From: Alteromonas gilva
GTDB taxonomy: Bacteria > Pseudomonadota > Gammaproteobacteria > Enterobacterales > Alteromonadaceae
Direction: 5' to 3'
Assembly: GCF_028595265.1 (NCBI RefSeq)
Contig: NZ_JAQQXP010000001.1
Coordinates: 1,054,001 to 1,118,000 of the forward strand
DNA length: 64,000 nt
The position numbers were made by a program, and so were the translations under genes. Shown piece after piece: positions 9,377-18,957 of the stretch. Numbering within the stretch: the first letter of the stretch is position 1; every line of letters begins with the position of its first letter. Under the pieces are notes generated by a model that searched no databases, had not been told where the DNA came from, and worked only from the letters and a program-made list of their open reading frames with translations.

Positions 9377-9835
9377 TTACTGGGCGGTGTTGTCGCACAG
9401 CGCTGCAATAACTTGTTCCTTCGTTTCGGCGTTCCGAATAGTCTTTACGATGGATTTTTGACTCAGTTTACCGGCAATTGTTGCCAGTGTCTGCAAGTGT
9501 CCTTCAGTTTGGTTCTCTGGCACTAATATAGAAAAAAAGATGTCGACAGGTTTGTCATCTATCGCATCGAATGCAATAGACGGTTTGGTGGTTACCACAA
9601 CGGCGGTAATTTCTGAAAGGCCGGCCAGCCGTCCGTGTGGCAGTGCAATGCCATTGCCGATGCCCGTGCTGCCCATTTTTTCGCGAGCCAACAGCGCTGT
9701 GAGGGCCTCGTCCTTTTGGATTTCCGGATTGGCTTGTGCAGCAATTGTGCTAATAATTTCGAGTATGCGTTTTTTACTGTTGCACTGGACCGCACATTCA
9801 GTGCGATCCAGGCTAACTAAGGCTTCTATATTCAT
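9377..9835 (-). CDS. ptsN: Nitrogen regulatory IIA protein PtsN
   Basis: A 152-residue EIIA-Ntr protein. The active His67 is in GNGIALPHGRL, the usual PTS EIIA type 2 site. It receives phosphate from NPr (ptsO, two genes on) and in known species regulates potassium transport and stress outputs by protein contact. It sits 12 bases after hpf in the rpoN operon. Confidence 0.95.
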   Translation of the reverse strand: MNIEALVSLDRTECAVQCNSKKRILEIISTIAAQANPEIQKDEALTALLAREKMGSTGIGNGIALPHGRLAGLSEITAVVVTTKPSIAFDAIDDKPVDIFFSILVPENQTEGHLQTLATIAGKLSQKSIVKTIRNAETKEQVIAALCDNTAQ

Positions 9836-9847
9836 AGGGTTAGGGGC

Positions 9848-10135
9848 CTAGTGCTTTTTGAGCTTTTCCTTATGCTTAATGACCTGACGATCAAGCTTGT
9901 CTACCATAGCGTCGATCGCTGCATACATATCTAAGTTTTCTGACGACGCAAATACTTCAGCACCGCTTAAATGCATGGTGGCCTCAGCTTTTTGATTCAG
10001 TTTTTCCACATTCAATATCACATGGACATTTGAAATGTGGTCAAAATGACGCTCCAGTTTGCTAAATTTAGTATCAACATAGTTACGCAAAGAATCGGTA
10101 ATCTCAACGTGATGACCTGTAAGATTAATTTGCAT
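9848..10135 (-). CDS. hpf: Ribosome hibernation promoting factor, short form
   Basis: A 95-residue protein of the HPF/YfiA family (MQINLTGHHVEITDSLRNYV start, typical of the short form). It binds the 30S decoding region and promotes inactive 100S ribosomes in stationary phase. No C-terminal dimerisation extension is present, so it is the gammaproteobacterial short form. It follows rpoN directly, as is usual in the phylum. Confidence 0.94.
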   Translation of the reverse strand: MQINLTGHHVEITDSLRNYVDTKFSKLERHFDHISNVHVILNVEKLNQKAEATMHLSGAEVFASSENLDMYAAIDAMVDKLDRQVIKHKEKLKKH

Positions 10136-10159
10136 AGTTCGTCTTCCTTATATTTCTGC

Positions 10160-11638
10160 CTAGATAAGGCTCTTGCGTTGGTTAGACGGTGGAATCGAAA
10201 GTGATTCCCGGTATTTTGCTATTGTTCGCCGAGCAACTTTAATACCTTGATCAGCCAACAATTGGGCAATTTTACTGTCGCTTAAAGGTTTGCTGGGTTT
10301 TTCCGCAGCAACCAATTTTTTTATTAACGCACGAATAGCGGTAGATGAGCATTCGCCGCCCGATTCAGTCGCTACGTGACTTGAGAAAAAGTATTTAAGC
10401 TCAAAAATACCGCGTGGGGTATGCATATATTTCTGCGTGGTCACCCGTGATATGGTTGATTCATGCATATCAACCATTTCAGCTACGTCATTGAGCACCA
10501 TTGGTTTCATCATTTCAGGGCCATGCTCAAAGAAGCCCATTTGTTGCTGCACAATACAGTTAGCAACTTTAAGCAGTGTGTCGTTGCGTGACTCCAGGCT
10601 CTTTATGAACCATTTAGCCTCTTGCATGTGCGAGCGGATAAACTGTGAGTCAGCGCTATTTCTCGACTGACGACTCATTGCCGCATACTGTTGATTAACG
10701 CTCAGTTTAGGCAGACTATCCGGGTTGAGTTCTACCACCCAGCGGCCCTTTTTCTTGCTAACCGAGACATCAGGAATGACATACTCAGGTTCCTGGGTAA
10801 TCAACGCACTGCCAGGACGCGGATTAAGTGTTTGTAGCAAACGCATGGCTTCTCGCAGATCATCTTCTTTGAGCCGCGACTTACGCATGAGTGTGCGGTA
10901 GTCCTTGCTGCTCAACAGATCGGCGTAATCTTCTATCAATGTTTTTGCTTCGTTTAGCCAAGGCGTATCCGGCGCAAATTGTTTAAGCTGAACCAGTAGA
11001 CACTCCTGCGGGGTACGTGAACCGGAGCCGATGGGGTCAAACATCTGAATGCGCTTAAGGACACATTCAACTTCGTCTTCCTCAACGGGCTCTTCCATAT
11101 CATCAGTATTGACGCTGTTGAGAATATCTTCAACTGAAACGGTTAAATATCCTGACTCATCTATCGAATCAATAATCGCGATAGCAATAGCACGGTCGAT
11201 TTCACTGAATGGCGTCAGGCGCATTTGCCACAATAAATGAGCCTGGATGTCATCGGTGGTTTCGCCCTGAAAAACCTGATCGTCGTCTGACGAGGAAGGG
11301 CCAGGTGCCGGTGCCGACGATGCTGAATAATATTCATCCCAGGTACTGTCGATAGGCAGCTCGTCAGGCAGTTCGTTTTTTTCCAGCGCTTCGTTGGAGT
11401 CTAAATTATTATCGCTGGTGGCAGTTGCCGCTGCATCAGCTTCAGCATCGAGTTTACTGGTCTCGACGATATCGTTGTCGCTGTTGTCCTCGATTTCAAG
11501 CAGAGGATTAGCATCCAGCGCTTCCTGAATTTCTTGCTGAAGATCCAGTGTAGAAAGCTGCAGCAGTTTAATGGCCTGCTGCAACTGTGGCGTCATAGTG
11601 AGTTGTTGACTAAATTTAAGCTGTAAAGATGGTTTCAT
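10160..11638 (-). CDS. rpoN: RNA polymerase sigma-54 factor RpoN
   Basis: A 492-residue sigma-54. Region I is the Gln/Leu-rich activator-contact segment (LQLKFSQQLTMTPQLQQAIK at the N-terminus), region II (about 50-115) is acidic and rich in Asp/Ser, and the C-terminus carries the core- and DNA-binding domains with the RpoN box ARRTIAKYRE near residue 477. It transcribes -24/-12 promoters with enhancer-binding ATPases, commonly for nitrogen, flagellar and envelope functions. It lies downstream of lptB in the usual order. Confidence 0.96.
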   Translation of the reverse strand: MKPSLQLKFSQQLTMTPQLQQAIKLLQLSTLDLQQEIQEALDANPLLEIEDNSDNDIVETSKLDAEADAAATATSDNNLDSNEALEKNELPDELPIDSTWDEYYSASSAPAPGPSSSDDDQVFQGETTDDIQAHLLWQMRLTPFSEIDRAIAIAIIDSIDESGYLTVSVEDILNSVNTDDMEEPVEEDEVECVLKRIQMFDPIGSGSRTPQECLLVQLKQFAPDTPWLNEAKTLIEDYADLLSSKDYRTLMRKSRLKEDDLREAMRLLQTLNPRPGSALITQEPEYVIPDVSVSKKKGRWVVELNPDSLPKLSVNQQYAAMSRQSRNSADSQFIRSHMQEAKWFIKSLESRNDTLLKVANCIVQQQMGFFEHGPEMMKPMVLNDVAEMVDMHESTISRVTTQKYMHTPRGIFELKYFFSSHVATESGGECSSTAIRALIKKLVAAEKPSKPLSDSKIAQLLADQGIKVARRTIAKYRESLSIPPSNQRKSLI

Positions 11639-11720
11639 CTACTTCTATTCTTAACGCCTTGCTTGTTATTGAAATGGACAATGGTGGTTGTCACGTTATT
11701 GTTTGGCAGCCTGTCCCTAA

Positions 11721-12446
11721 CTATAGCCTGAATTGCTCACCCAGGTATACATCCTTCACTTTTTGATTGCTCAACACCTGTTCTGCGCTACCCTGAGCAA
11801 TCAGTTCTCCCTGGCTGACAATATAAGCCATCTCACAAACATCCAGGGTTTCCCTGACGTTGTGGTCGGTAATCAAAATGCCGATCCCACGGTCACGAAG
11901 ATGTTGAATTATCTTCTTTATATCATTAACCGAAATTGGGTCAACACCCGCAAAGGGTTCATCCAGCAAAATAAATTTGGGGTTCGCTGCCAGTGCCCGG
12001 GCAATCTCAACGCGACGGCGCTCACCACCTGACAAACTCATGCCGGTACTATTACGTATATGGTTAATATTGAATTCATCAAGTAGGGCATTGGCTTCAT
12101 TTAATCGCTGTTCCGAACTCAGGCCTTTGCGTGTTTGTAATATCGCCATAATATTATCAAAAACACTTAACTTGCGGAATATGGACGCTTCCTGAGGCAG
12201 GTAGCCTATGCCGTGACGGGCGCGCTCATGCATGGGCTGACGGGTTAAATCCATGTCATCAATGCGAATGTCGCCTTTATCCAGCGGTACCAAGCCCACG
12301 ATCATGTAAAAGGTGGTGGTTTTACCGGCGCCATTAGGCCCCAGCAAGCCCACAATCTGCCCGGTCGATACCTCAACGCTAACGTCGCGAACTACCTGAC
12401 GACTTTTATACGACTTGGCTAAATGTTTGGCGGTCAGGGTGGTCAT
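11721..12446 (-). CDS. lptB: LPS export ABC ATPase LptB
   Basis: A 241-residue ABC ATPase. Walker A is GPNGAGKT (36-43), the signature LSGGERRR and Walker B FILLDEPF follow. With LptF/G (not in this window) it powers LPS extraction from the inner membrane into the LptC-LptA bridge. The start overlaps the lptA stop by four bases (ATGA). The C-terminal VLSNQKVKDVYLGEQFRL is characteristic of LptB. Confidence 0.96.
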   Translation of the reverse strand: MTTLTAKHLAKSYKSRQVVRDVSVEVSTGQIVGLLGPNGAGKTTTFYMIVGLVPLDKGDIRIDDMDLTRQPMHERARHGIGYLPQEASIFRKLSVFDNIMAILQTRKGLSSEQRLNEANALLDEFNINHIRNSTGMSLSGGERRRVEIARALAANPKFILLDEPFAGVDPISVNDIKKIIQHLRDRGIGILITDHNVRETLDVCEMAYIVSQGELIAQGSAEQVLSNQKVKDVYLGEQFRL

Positions 12447-13000
12447 TCGTTATCGTCATCCTGTTCATCATTGTCGGTTTTTTTGGCCGCACTGTCATCG
12501 GGTTCCATACTGTAAATCGTGGTAACGCGGCCGTCACCATCGTCAGACCCGGTAGCCTTAAACTGTTCTTTTTCCATATCGTAGGTAATCGATTCAGCGG
12601 TCATGGTACGGGCATTTTGATTCAGCTTTGCCTGTCCTGTGAGTGAGATAGTTCGATTTGCTACTTCATAGCGTATTTCAAACGCCTCAGCTTCCACCAC
12701 TTTGCCATCATCCAGTTGCTGGCTGTAATACGCCGGACGTCCTGTGGCAATGAATATTTCTTTACCTTTGCCTTGCTCACCCTCAATTTCGAGCCGATCG
12801 GCGCGAATGTTTAACGTACCCTGAGTAATTTGGACATTATCAACCAGAACGGTTTTCTTAAGTTTGCCGTCCATAAATTGCGATTCTGATTTCACTTCTA
12901 AGTTTTGCGAAAAGTCTGATTGTTTGGCTAGCACCAGTGCAGGTGAAAGCACTAATAATGCACTAGTTAGCAGGTTGATAAGTCGTTTGCACATGATCAT
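12443..13000 (-). CDS. lptA: LPS transport periplasmic protein LptA
   Basis: A 185-residue periplasmic OstA-like protein with an N-terminal signal peptide (cleavage after a LVLA motif near residue 25) and beta-jellyroll repeats such as KKTVLVDNVQITQGTLNIRA. It bridges LPS from LptC to LptD. The C-terminus is very acidic (DDSAAKKTDNDEQDDDNE). The proposed start overlaps the end of lptC by about 38 bases; an ATG two codons later (12994) is also possible and only shortens the overlap slightly. Confidence 0.93.
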   Translation of the reverse strand: MIMCKRLINLLTSALLVLSPALVLAKQSDFSQNLEVKSESQFMDGKLKKTVLVDNVQITQGTLNIRADRLEIEGEQGKGKEIFIATGRPAYYSQQLDDGKVVEAEAFEIRYEVANRTISLTGQAKLNQNARTMTAESITYDMEKEQFKATGSDDGDGRVTTIYSMEPDDSAAKKTDNDEQDDDNE

Positions 13001-13526
13001 TTAACTCATAAGTTTTATGTTTCAGGTTAGCGCGTAACCCGTTACTTAATATGATGAAGTTAGGGCCGGATATTTCTACGCTGGCCTCTGACACCATGGT
13101 TTGGGTATCCAAATCGATTTCCAGGTAGTCCGTGGTGACCCGCTGAACAAAATCAGCCGGATTTTGACTGACAATATCAACGTTCTTTTCGAGTTGAATC
13201 ACATTATTGTCATACAAGGTGCCTTCTGCCGCGACGACCTGCCAGGGCGGCTCGTCAGCATCCTGATAAACAGTATACTGCGGCTTTTGGAACAATATAA
13301 AACCCAATTGTTCGTAGTTTTCCATAGATGAAGAAAATACCTGATGGATACGCAGTCCTTCCTCATTAAATAATGTGGTTGTGAGATTGCGCGCCTTATA
13401 CGTCGGCGACAGCGCTAACACGTCCTGATCGGGCAATACAACCGGCTCTTCGGTTAAAAATGTCGGTAAGTAGAGCGATGCCGCAAGAATAAATAAGCCA
13501 GCAATAATGAGACCGAGTCTACTCAT
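12963..13526 (-). CDS. lptC: LPS export protein LptC
   Basis: A 187-residue bitopic inner-membrane protein: one N-terminal membrane segment (LGLIIAGLFILAASLYL) and a periplasmic jellyroll domain similar in fold to LptA. It accepts LPS from LptB2FG. The start overlaps the kdsC stop by four bases, and the 3' end overlaps the start of lptA, so the three lpt genes are tightly coupled. Confidence 0.93.
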   Translation of the reverse strand: MSRLGLIIAGLFILAASLYLPTFLTEEPVVLPDQDVLALSPTYKARNLTTTLFNEEGLRIHQVFSSSMENYEQLGFILFQKPQYTVYQDADEPPWQVVAAEGTLYDNNVIQLEKNVDIVSQNPADFVQRVTTDYLEIDLDTQTMVSEASVEISGPNFIILSNGLRANLKHKTYELNDHVQTTYQPAN

Positions 13527-14077
13527 ACACTGCTTCCCTGTATGCCGTCCAGCGCATCGTTAGCTTGTAGCAGGGTATCGCAAATTTCACGCACTGCGCC
13601 AAACCCGCCGCGTTGAGTGGTAATCCAGTTGGCCTGCTGTAACACGGCTGGATGTGCATCCTTTACGGCAATGTTCACTGCACTGTGCGCATACATACCG
13701 GTGTCAGGCATATCATCACCTACCGCTGCAACTTGCGCCGGCGTTAACTGCAGAGTGTTGAGCAGGGCTGCCAAAGCGTCGGCTTTGTTTTCCTCACCCT
13801 GAATAATATGTTTAACCTTGAGAGCTTGCATACGTTCGGCAACAATTTGCGAACGGCGTCCGGTGATCACGGCCACGTCAATGCCGCTGTTTACCAGCGC
13901 TTTAACGCCGTATCCGTCTCGGGTATGAAATGCTTTTAGTTCTTCGCCCTGATTACCCAGGTAAATCCGACCGTCGGAAAAAACCCCGTCGACATCACAC
14001 ACCAGCAACGCAATGTTGCGCAGTTGGTTATACAAGCTTTCTGGTAATACATCGTACAGGGTTGTGACGGTCGTCAT
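13523..14077 (-). CDS. kdsC: Kdo-8-phosphate phosphatase KdsC
   Basis: A 184-residue HAD-superfamily phosphatase. The catalytic motif is LLVCDVDGVFSDG, with nucleophile Asp28 and acid/base Asp30; motif III/IV appears as AVGDDMPD. It removes phosphate from Kdo-8-phosphate to give Kdo for the LPS core. The start shares one base with the kdsD stop (TAATG). Confidence 0.96.
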   Translation of the reverse strand: MTTVTTLYDVLPESLYNQLRNIALLVCDVDGVFSDGRIYLGNQGEELKAFHTRDGYGVKALVNSGIDVAVITGRRSQIVAERMQALKVKHIIQGEENKADALAALLNTLQLTPAQVAAVGDDMPDTGMYAHSAVNIAVKDAHPAVLQQANWITTQRGGFGAVREICDTLLQANDALDGIQGSSV

Positions 14078-15057
14078 TACAGTACTCCGGCTTTGAGTAG
14101 CATATGCATATTAAAGGCCCCTACAGGGTGCATCTTGTCATCGACTACTAACAGTGCACTGATTTTATGATTTTCCATGAGGTTTAATGCGGCAACAGCT
14201 AAATCTTCCTGCCGCGAGGTTTTACAGCCGCGGGTCATAACGTCATGAACGCGGGTCCCATGGATATCGACTCTGGCGTCGAGTAAACGGCGTAAGTCTC
14301 CGTCGCTGAAGACGCCGGATAATTCACCCTGCTGGTTTACTATACCAGTAAGTCCAAGCCCTTTTTTGGATATCTCCAGTAAAGCATCAGAAACCGTCGC
14401 GTGTTCATGTATTAAGGGGATTTCATCGCCCCTAAGCATGATATCGGCCACCGTAAGCAGCAGTTTGCGGCCCAAGCTGCCGCCCGGATGGGACAACGCA
14501 AAATCATCTGAGGTAAATCCGTTGGCATCCAGCAAGGCTACCGCCAGTGCATCTCCTAACACCAGAGTCACTGTGGTGCTGGTTGTCGGCGCTAAGCCGA
14601 GTGAACAGGCTTCCTGTTCGACACCAATATCAAGCACCACGTCGGCATGTTTACCCAGAGTACTGTTAATGCGATTGGTCATGGCTATTACAGGTACATT
14701 GAGGCGTTTTACCACCGGCAGCAAGTTAAGTAGCTCCACCGTTTCACCAGAATTAGAGATCGCCAGCAGAATATCTTTTTTGCCCAGCATCCCCAGATCG
14801 CCATGATTGGCTTCTCCCGGATGCATAAAAAAAGCCGGCGTACCGGTACTGGCCAGGGTTGCGGCGATTTTATTGCCCACATGACCGGATTTACCCATGC
14901 CGCATACCACGACCTTGCCTTCGCAGTTGAGTAATAAATTACACGCCTGGGTGAAGTTATCATCAAATTTGTCATTCAGCGCAGCGATAGCGGCGAGCTC
15001 AATATTCACTACGCGCTGGGCTGAGGCGATAAAAGAAGTGGGTTGTTGTGGTTTCAT
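14077..15057 (-). CDS. kdsD: Arabinose-5-phosphate isomerase KdsD
   Basis: A 326-residue enzyme converting ribulose-5-phosphate to arabinose-5-phosphate, the first step of Kdo synthesis. The SIS domain (about 30-180) has GMGKSGHVGNKIAATLASTG, and two CBS domains fill the C-terminus (about 200-326). I start it at the ATG at 15057, which overlaps the upstream stop as TGATG and gives the family length (about 328); a longer frame to 15129 lies inside the antiporter gene. Confidence 0.95.
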   Translation of the reverse strand: MKPQQPTSFIASAQRVVNIELAAIAALNDKFDDNFTQACNLLLNCEGKVVVCGMGKSGHVGNKIAATLASTGTPAFFMHPGEANHGDLGMLGKKDILLAISNSGETVELLNLLPVVKRLNVPVIAMTNRINSTLGKHADVVLDIGVEQEACSLGLAPTTSTTVTLVLGDALAVALLDANGFTSDDFALSHPGGSLGRKLLLTVADIMLRGDEIPLIHEHATVSDALLEISKKGLGLTGIVNQQGELSGVFSDGDLRRLLDARVDIHGTRVHDVMTRGCKTSRQEDLAVAALNLMENHKISALLVVDDKMHPVGAFNMHMLLKAGVL

Positions 15058-16013
15058 CAGGCAAATAACCAGTACTGATAAGCAAGGAAACACGCCACCA
15101 AAATGGTTGCTTCCACGCGATTGATACACCGTGTACCACGGAAATTAAAGCTAAATAGTAACAGCAATAAAGTGAGTCCGAGCATCACCAGCGAGTCTCG
15201 CTCAGCGGCATTCACATCGAGTAGTCCGGGAGAAATCAGCCCGGGCATGCCAAGCACCGCCAGCAAATTAAATATGTTCGAGCCTACAACATTACCAAGG
15301 GCAAGATCATGCTCGCCTTTTAAAACACCGGCAACGCTTGCGGCAAGCTCGGGTAAACTGGTACCAAGCGCGATTATGGTTAAGCCAATAACCAAGTCAC
15401 TAATACCAAAATATTGTGCGATATGTACTGCAGAGTCGACCATAAACTGGGCACTCAGCGGCAGCAGTACCAGACCTGCGCCTATCCACATCACGGCCAC
15501 GCCGTTTTCAACCTGAGTTGGAATTTCATCACTGGCTTCGTTTGCCAGTGGGTCGCCTTTATCTACCAATAAGGAAAGCCAGGCCATACCCGCCAGCACA
15601 AAAATAAACAACAGGAGCAGAATAATCCCCTCTACGGAGGTAAGCTTACTGTCGTGCAGAAAATAAACGGCTATCAGGTTAATCACCAACAATACAGGAA
15701 ATTCGCGTTTAAGTGTCGTTGAGGAAATGAGCAAGGGTTTAACCAGAGCGGTGATGCCTAACACCAGTGCGATATTGGTAATATTGGAACCAAGTGCATT
15801 GCCTACAGCGGTATCAGGATTGCCGTTAATAGACGCGACGGCTGAGACGACAATTTCCGGCGCCGAAGAGCCCATGGCAACGATGGTAAGACCGATCATC
15901 ATCGGCGATATGCCAATATTCTTGGCCAACGCTGATGCCCCATAAACGAACTTGTCGGCACTCCAGCTCAATACGGCCAGCCCTGCCAGAAAAATAGCAA
16001 CTTGTAATATCAC
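15057..16013 (-). CDS. yrbG: Calcium/sodium antiporter, YrbG family
   Basis: A K+-independent Ca2+/Na+ exchanger-family protein of the inner membrane with about ten hydrophobic segments in two inverted halves, each with an alpha repeat (GSSAPEIVVS and GTSLPELAAS). I prefer the GTG at 16013 (AGG seven bases before it, 318 residues, matching E. coli YrbG at 325) to the longer frame from an ATG at 16088, which adds a charged N-terminal extension not expected in the family. It opens the kds-lpt-rpoN operon. The transported ion is inferred from family. Confidence 0.9.
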   Translation of the reverse strand: MILQVAIFLAGLAVLSWSADKFVYGASALAKNIGISPMMIGLTIVAMGSSAPEIVVSAVASINGNPDTAVGNALGSNITNIALVLGITALVKPLLISSTTLKREFPVLLVINLIAVYFLHDSKLTSVEGIILLLLFIFVLAGMAWLSLLVDKGDPLANEASDEIPTQVENGVAVMWIGAGLVLLPLSAQFMVDSAVHIAQYFGISDLVIGLTIIALGTSLPELAASVAGVLKGEHDLALGNVVGSNIFNLLAVLGMPGLISPGLLDVNAAERDSLVMLGLTLLLLLFSFNFRGTRCINRVEATILVACFLAYQYWLFA

Positions 16014-16844
16014 TAAAGAACCTGCTTGCTTGGGAAAGTCGTATTCTCGCAAAAAAACACGCGTATTCCTATGTTTTGCTTGAGACAATTATAATTGCTG
16101 GTTGATCCTTTCGAAGTCAGTACCGTTTATGAATAGGTGTTGTGCCAACATTATCAGAATACAGCGCTATGGAGGTTAACAGCCTCTAACTGTGAATAAA
16201 TTTCGAAACGTCCGGTCTTATCTTTCAGCGTCACGGTAACGTTAATTCAGACAGCACGTTTTGCTAGTTTACGCATAGGCGAGCCGAATATGACTGGCTG
16301 ATGCGCCGGATGGGCGATCCAGGCTGGCGATCCAAGTTAGTGATCCAAGTTGGCGATCCGGGACGGTACTCAGGAAATCGCTTTACTGTGCGTTATGTGA
16401 CCCTGATTAGCAAAGGGATGCAGGCCTGTTTTTATATTTTGTTTTTAGCAAACAATTCGTTATTAATTATACCTACATGAATGTATGTAATTTAGTTCTA
16501 CTATGATAAAATGCAAAAATGTAAGCAATAAGCGTATTTTGCAGCCGAAAAAGTGGCTCGCCAGGTAATGATTCTACAGCGTAGAACGGTGAACTTCGCT
16601 ATTTGTAACGGACCTTAGCGTTCTTTTCGGGGATAATGCCCCACAGGCTCTAAGCACAGCGGCTACAGGTCGTAATTGCCATGATATAAATTGTAACTTT
16701 TTCGGTTTAGTCAAAACAACGCATTCCACGTACAATTGTGACGATGCGGTTTAAAGTAGTTAAATCCACAAACAGATGTAACCGCCAGCAGGCTGGCAAA
16801 TAATTGGGATCCTGCGGGAGCCAGCACAGGAAATGTGAAGCAAC
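16014..16844. other. Divergent region between yrbG and mlaF
   Basis: About 0.8 kb with no credible gene on either strand. It must hold the promoters of both the kds-lpt-rpoN and mla-murA operons. Visible elements are four 13-bp tandem repeats (16313-16364), a TTCTAC-AGC-GTAGAA inverted repeat (16571-16585), and an AT-rich stretch at 16430-16520 that includes the palindromic TACATGAATGTA. Confidence 0.6.
16313..16364. repeat. Four 13-bp tandem repeats, GGCGATCCAAGTT-type
   Basis: Four contiguous units in exact 13-bp register: GGCGATCCAGGCT, GGCGATCCAAGTT, AGTGATCCAAGTT and GGCGATCCGGGAC. All share GATCC. The spacing is slightly over one helical turn, so they could be direct protein-binding sites or a slippage product. 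Confidence 0.8.
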
Positions 16845-17645
16845 ATGGACTATATAGTCGACGTAAACAACATGACTTTTTCACGCGGAGACCGTCTTAT
16901 TTATGACGGCATATCAATGCGTGTGCCCAAAGGTAAAATTACCGCTGTAATGGGCCCCAGCGGCATCGGGAAAACCACCTTATTAAAACTCATCGGTGGG
17001 CAGTTAATACCTGATCAGGGCGACGTGACCTTTGCCGGAGAGTCGATTCATAAAATGAGTCGCAAGGCACTTTACAAGACGCGTCGGCGTATGAGCATGC
17101 TGTTTCAAAGCGGCGCGCTATTTACTGATATGTCGGTGTTCGACAATGTTGCATTTCCACTGCGCGAGCATACCAGTCTGTCTGAGTCGTTGATAGCAAC
17201 GGTAGTTGCCCTGAAACTTCAGGCCGTAGGGCTACGCGGCGCGGCGCAAATGATGCCCAGTGAATTATCTGGCGGTATGGCGCGTCGGGCAGCCCTGGCC
17301 AGAGCGATAGCGCTTGACCCTGATCTCATCATGTATGATGAGCCGTTCGCCGGGCAGGATCCAATTTCGATGGGCGTTTTGGTAAAACTCATTCGTGAAC
17401 TCAATGATGCACTGAATTTAACCAGCATTGTGGTGACGCATGATGTCACTGAAGTACTTACTATTGCCGATTATATTTATATTCTGGCCGACAAGCGCGT
17501 AATCGGCGAGGGGACGGCGCAGCAAATTCAGGACAGCGATTCAGAGTTGGTACAACAGTTTTTACAAGGCGAAGCTGACGGGCCGGTACCGTTCCATTAC
17601 CCTTCAGACTCGTTAAGCAGTGCATTTCTGGGAGAAAGCGATTGA
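16845..17645 (+). CDS. mlaF: Phospholipid transport ATPase MlaF
   Basis: A 266-residue ABC ATPase of the Mla system, which moves phospholipids between inner and outer membrane to maintain lipid asymmetry. Walker A is GPSGIGKT (37-44), signature LSGGMARRAALARAI, Walker B LIMYDEPF. First gene of mlaFEDCB-ibaG-murA. Confidence 0.96.
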   Translation: MDYIVDVNNMTFSRGDRLIYDGISMRVPKGKITAVMGPSGIGKTTLLKLIGGQLIPDQGDVTFAGESIHKMSRKALYKTRRRMSMLFQSGALFTDMSVFDNVAFPLREHTSLSESLIATVVALKLQAVGLRGAAQMMPSELSGGMARRAALARAIALDPDLIMYDEPFAGQDPISMGVLVKLIRELNDALNLTSIVVTHDVTEVLTIADYIYILADKRVIGEGTAQQIQDSDSELVQQFLQGEADGPVPFHYPSDSLSSAFLGESD

Positions 17646-18418
17646 ACTGGATTCAACATATCGGTCGCCAAACTATCGAGCGTGTGGCTGCGTGTGGCCG
17701 TGCTGGCGTCATGCTGTTTGGGGCGTTGTTCGCGCTGCCAAGTGTTAAGAATATTCCACTGACGATCCGTCAGTTGTATGTTGTGGGCGTGCAATCGCTG
17801 GCGATTATTATAGTTTCGGGCGTATTTATTGGCATGGTGATGGCGCTACAGGGCTACACCATTCTCACCGATTATGGCGCCGAGGGGAGCCTTGGCCCCA
17901 TGGTGGCTTTGTCGTTACTACGCGAACTGGGCCCGGTGGTTACCGCGCTGTTATTTGCTGGCCGGGCAGGCTCGGCTTTAACTGCTGAAATAGGCTTAAT
18001 GAAAGCAACCGAACAACTCAGTAGTCTGGAGATGATGGCGGTGGATCCGTTACGCCGGGTAGTCGCTCCGCGATTCTGGGCGGGTATAATCGCAATGCCA
18101 ATGCTGGCAATTATTTTCTCGGCGGTGGGCATCTTAGGCGGCCACTTAGTCGGGGTTGACTGGCTCGGTGTCGATGCCGGCAGTTACTGGTCAATCATGC
18201 AATCAACAGTCGATTGGGACAAAGATGTGATAAACGGCGTTATAAAAAGCCTCGTCTTTGCCTTAGTTGTGACCTGGATTGCCATTTTTAAAGGATATGA
18301 TTCGATACCAACTTCCGAAGGTATCAGTCAGGCAACCACACAAACGGTGGTGTTTTCGTCATTGGCAGTATTAGGGTTGGACTTCGTACTCACCGCCCTG
18401 ATGTTTGGTATTGAATAA
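17642..18418 (+). CDS. mlaE: Phospholipid transport permease MlaE
   Basis: A 258-residue permease with the conserved stretches GVFIGMVMALQGY, LLRELGPVVTALLFAGRAG and ATEQLSSLEMMAVDPLRR. It begins with TTG at 17642, overlapping the mlaF stop as TTGA, with GGGAG seven bases before it; no ATG fits the family N-terminus. With MlaF, MlaB and MlaD it forms the inner-membrane complex. Confidence 0.95.
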   Translation: MNWIQHIGRQTIERVAACGRAGVMLFGALFALPSVKNIPLTIRQLYVVGVQSLAIIIVSGVFIGMVMALQGYTILTDYGAEGSLGPMVALSLLRELGPVVTALLFAGRAGSALTAEIGLMKATEQLSSLEMMAVDPLRRVVAPRFWAGIIAMPMLAIIFSAVGILGGHLVGVDWLGVDAGSYWSIMQSTVDWDKDVINGVIKSLVFALVVTWIAIFKGYDSIPTSEGISQATTQTVVFSSLAVLGLDFVLTALMFGIE

Positions 18419-18430
18419 GGGGCAGTTGAT

Positions 18431-18901
18431 ATGAATCGATATAAAACGGAATTAATGGTGGGTGTGTTTGTCATAATGACAGTGGCTGCCTTGTTATTGT
18501 TGGCCCTGAAGGTGGCTAATCAAACCATGGCGTCAGACGGTGACACTTACACCCTGTACGCCAAGTTCGATAACATTGGTGGCCTGAAAGTACGTTCACC
18601 AGTAAAAGTTGGCGGGGTTACGGTTGGCCGCGTAAGTAATATTAAGTTAGACAGAGATGACTATTTGCCGGTCGTGGAGTTGACTATTCAAGCAGCCTAC
18701 AGCGAATTTCCTGAAACCAGTTCGGCGTCGATATTAACATCTGGTTTGCTTGGCGAGCAGTATGTTGGTTTTGAACCTGGTTTTACTATCGAAGGGGTAG
18801 AAAATCTGGCCGATGGTGACTATATCGAGGACACCAGTTCGGCGTTGGTACTGGAAGAGTTAATTGGTCAGTTTCTGTTCAGTCGTAACAGTGAAGAATA
18901 A
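18431..18901 (+). CDS. mlaD: Phospholipid-binding protein MlaD
   Basis: A 156-residue MCE-domain protein with one N-terminal membrane segment (MVGVFVIMTVAALLLLALKV) and the MCE core YAKFDNIGGLKVRSPVKVGG in the periplasm. Known MlaD forms a hexameric ring that carries lipid between MlaE and MlaC. Twelve bases after mlaE. Confidence 0.96.
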   Translation: MNRYKTELMVGVFVIMTVAALLLLALKVANQTMASDGDTYTLYAKFDNIGGLKVRSPVKVGGVTVGRVSNIKLDRDDYLPVVELTIQAAYSEFPETSSASILTSGLLGEQYVGFEPGFTIEGVENLADGDYIEDTSSALVLEELIGQFLFSRNSEE

Positions 18902-18957
18902 TAGTGGCGCAAAGTCGGTCTGATATAACAGTCGAATTGTTGGTTAGGAGAGATAAG

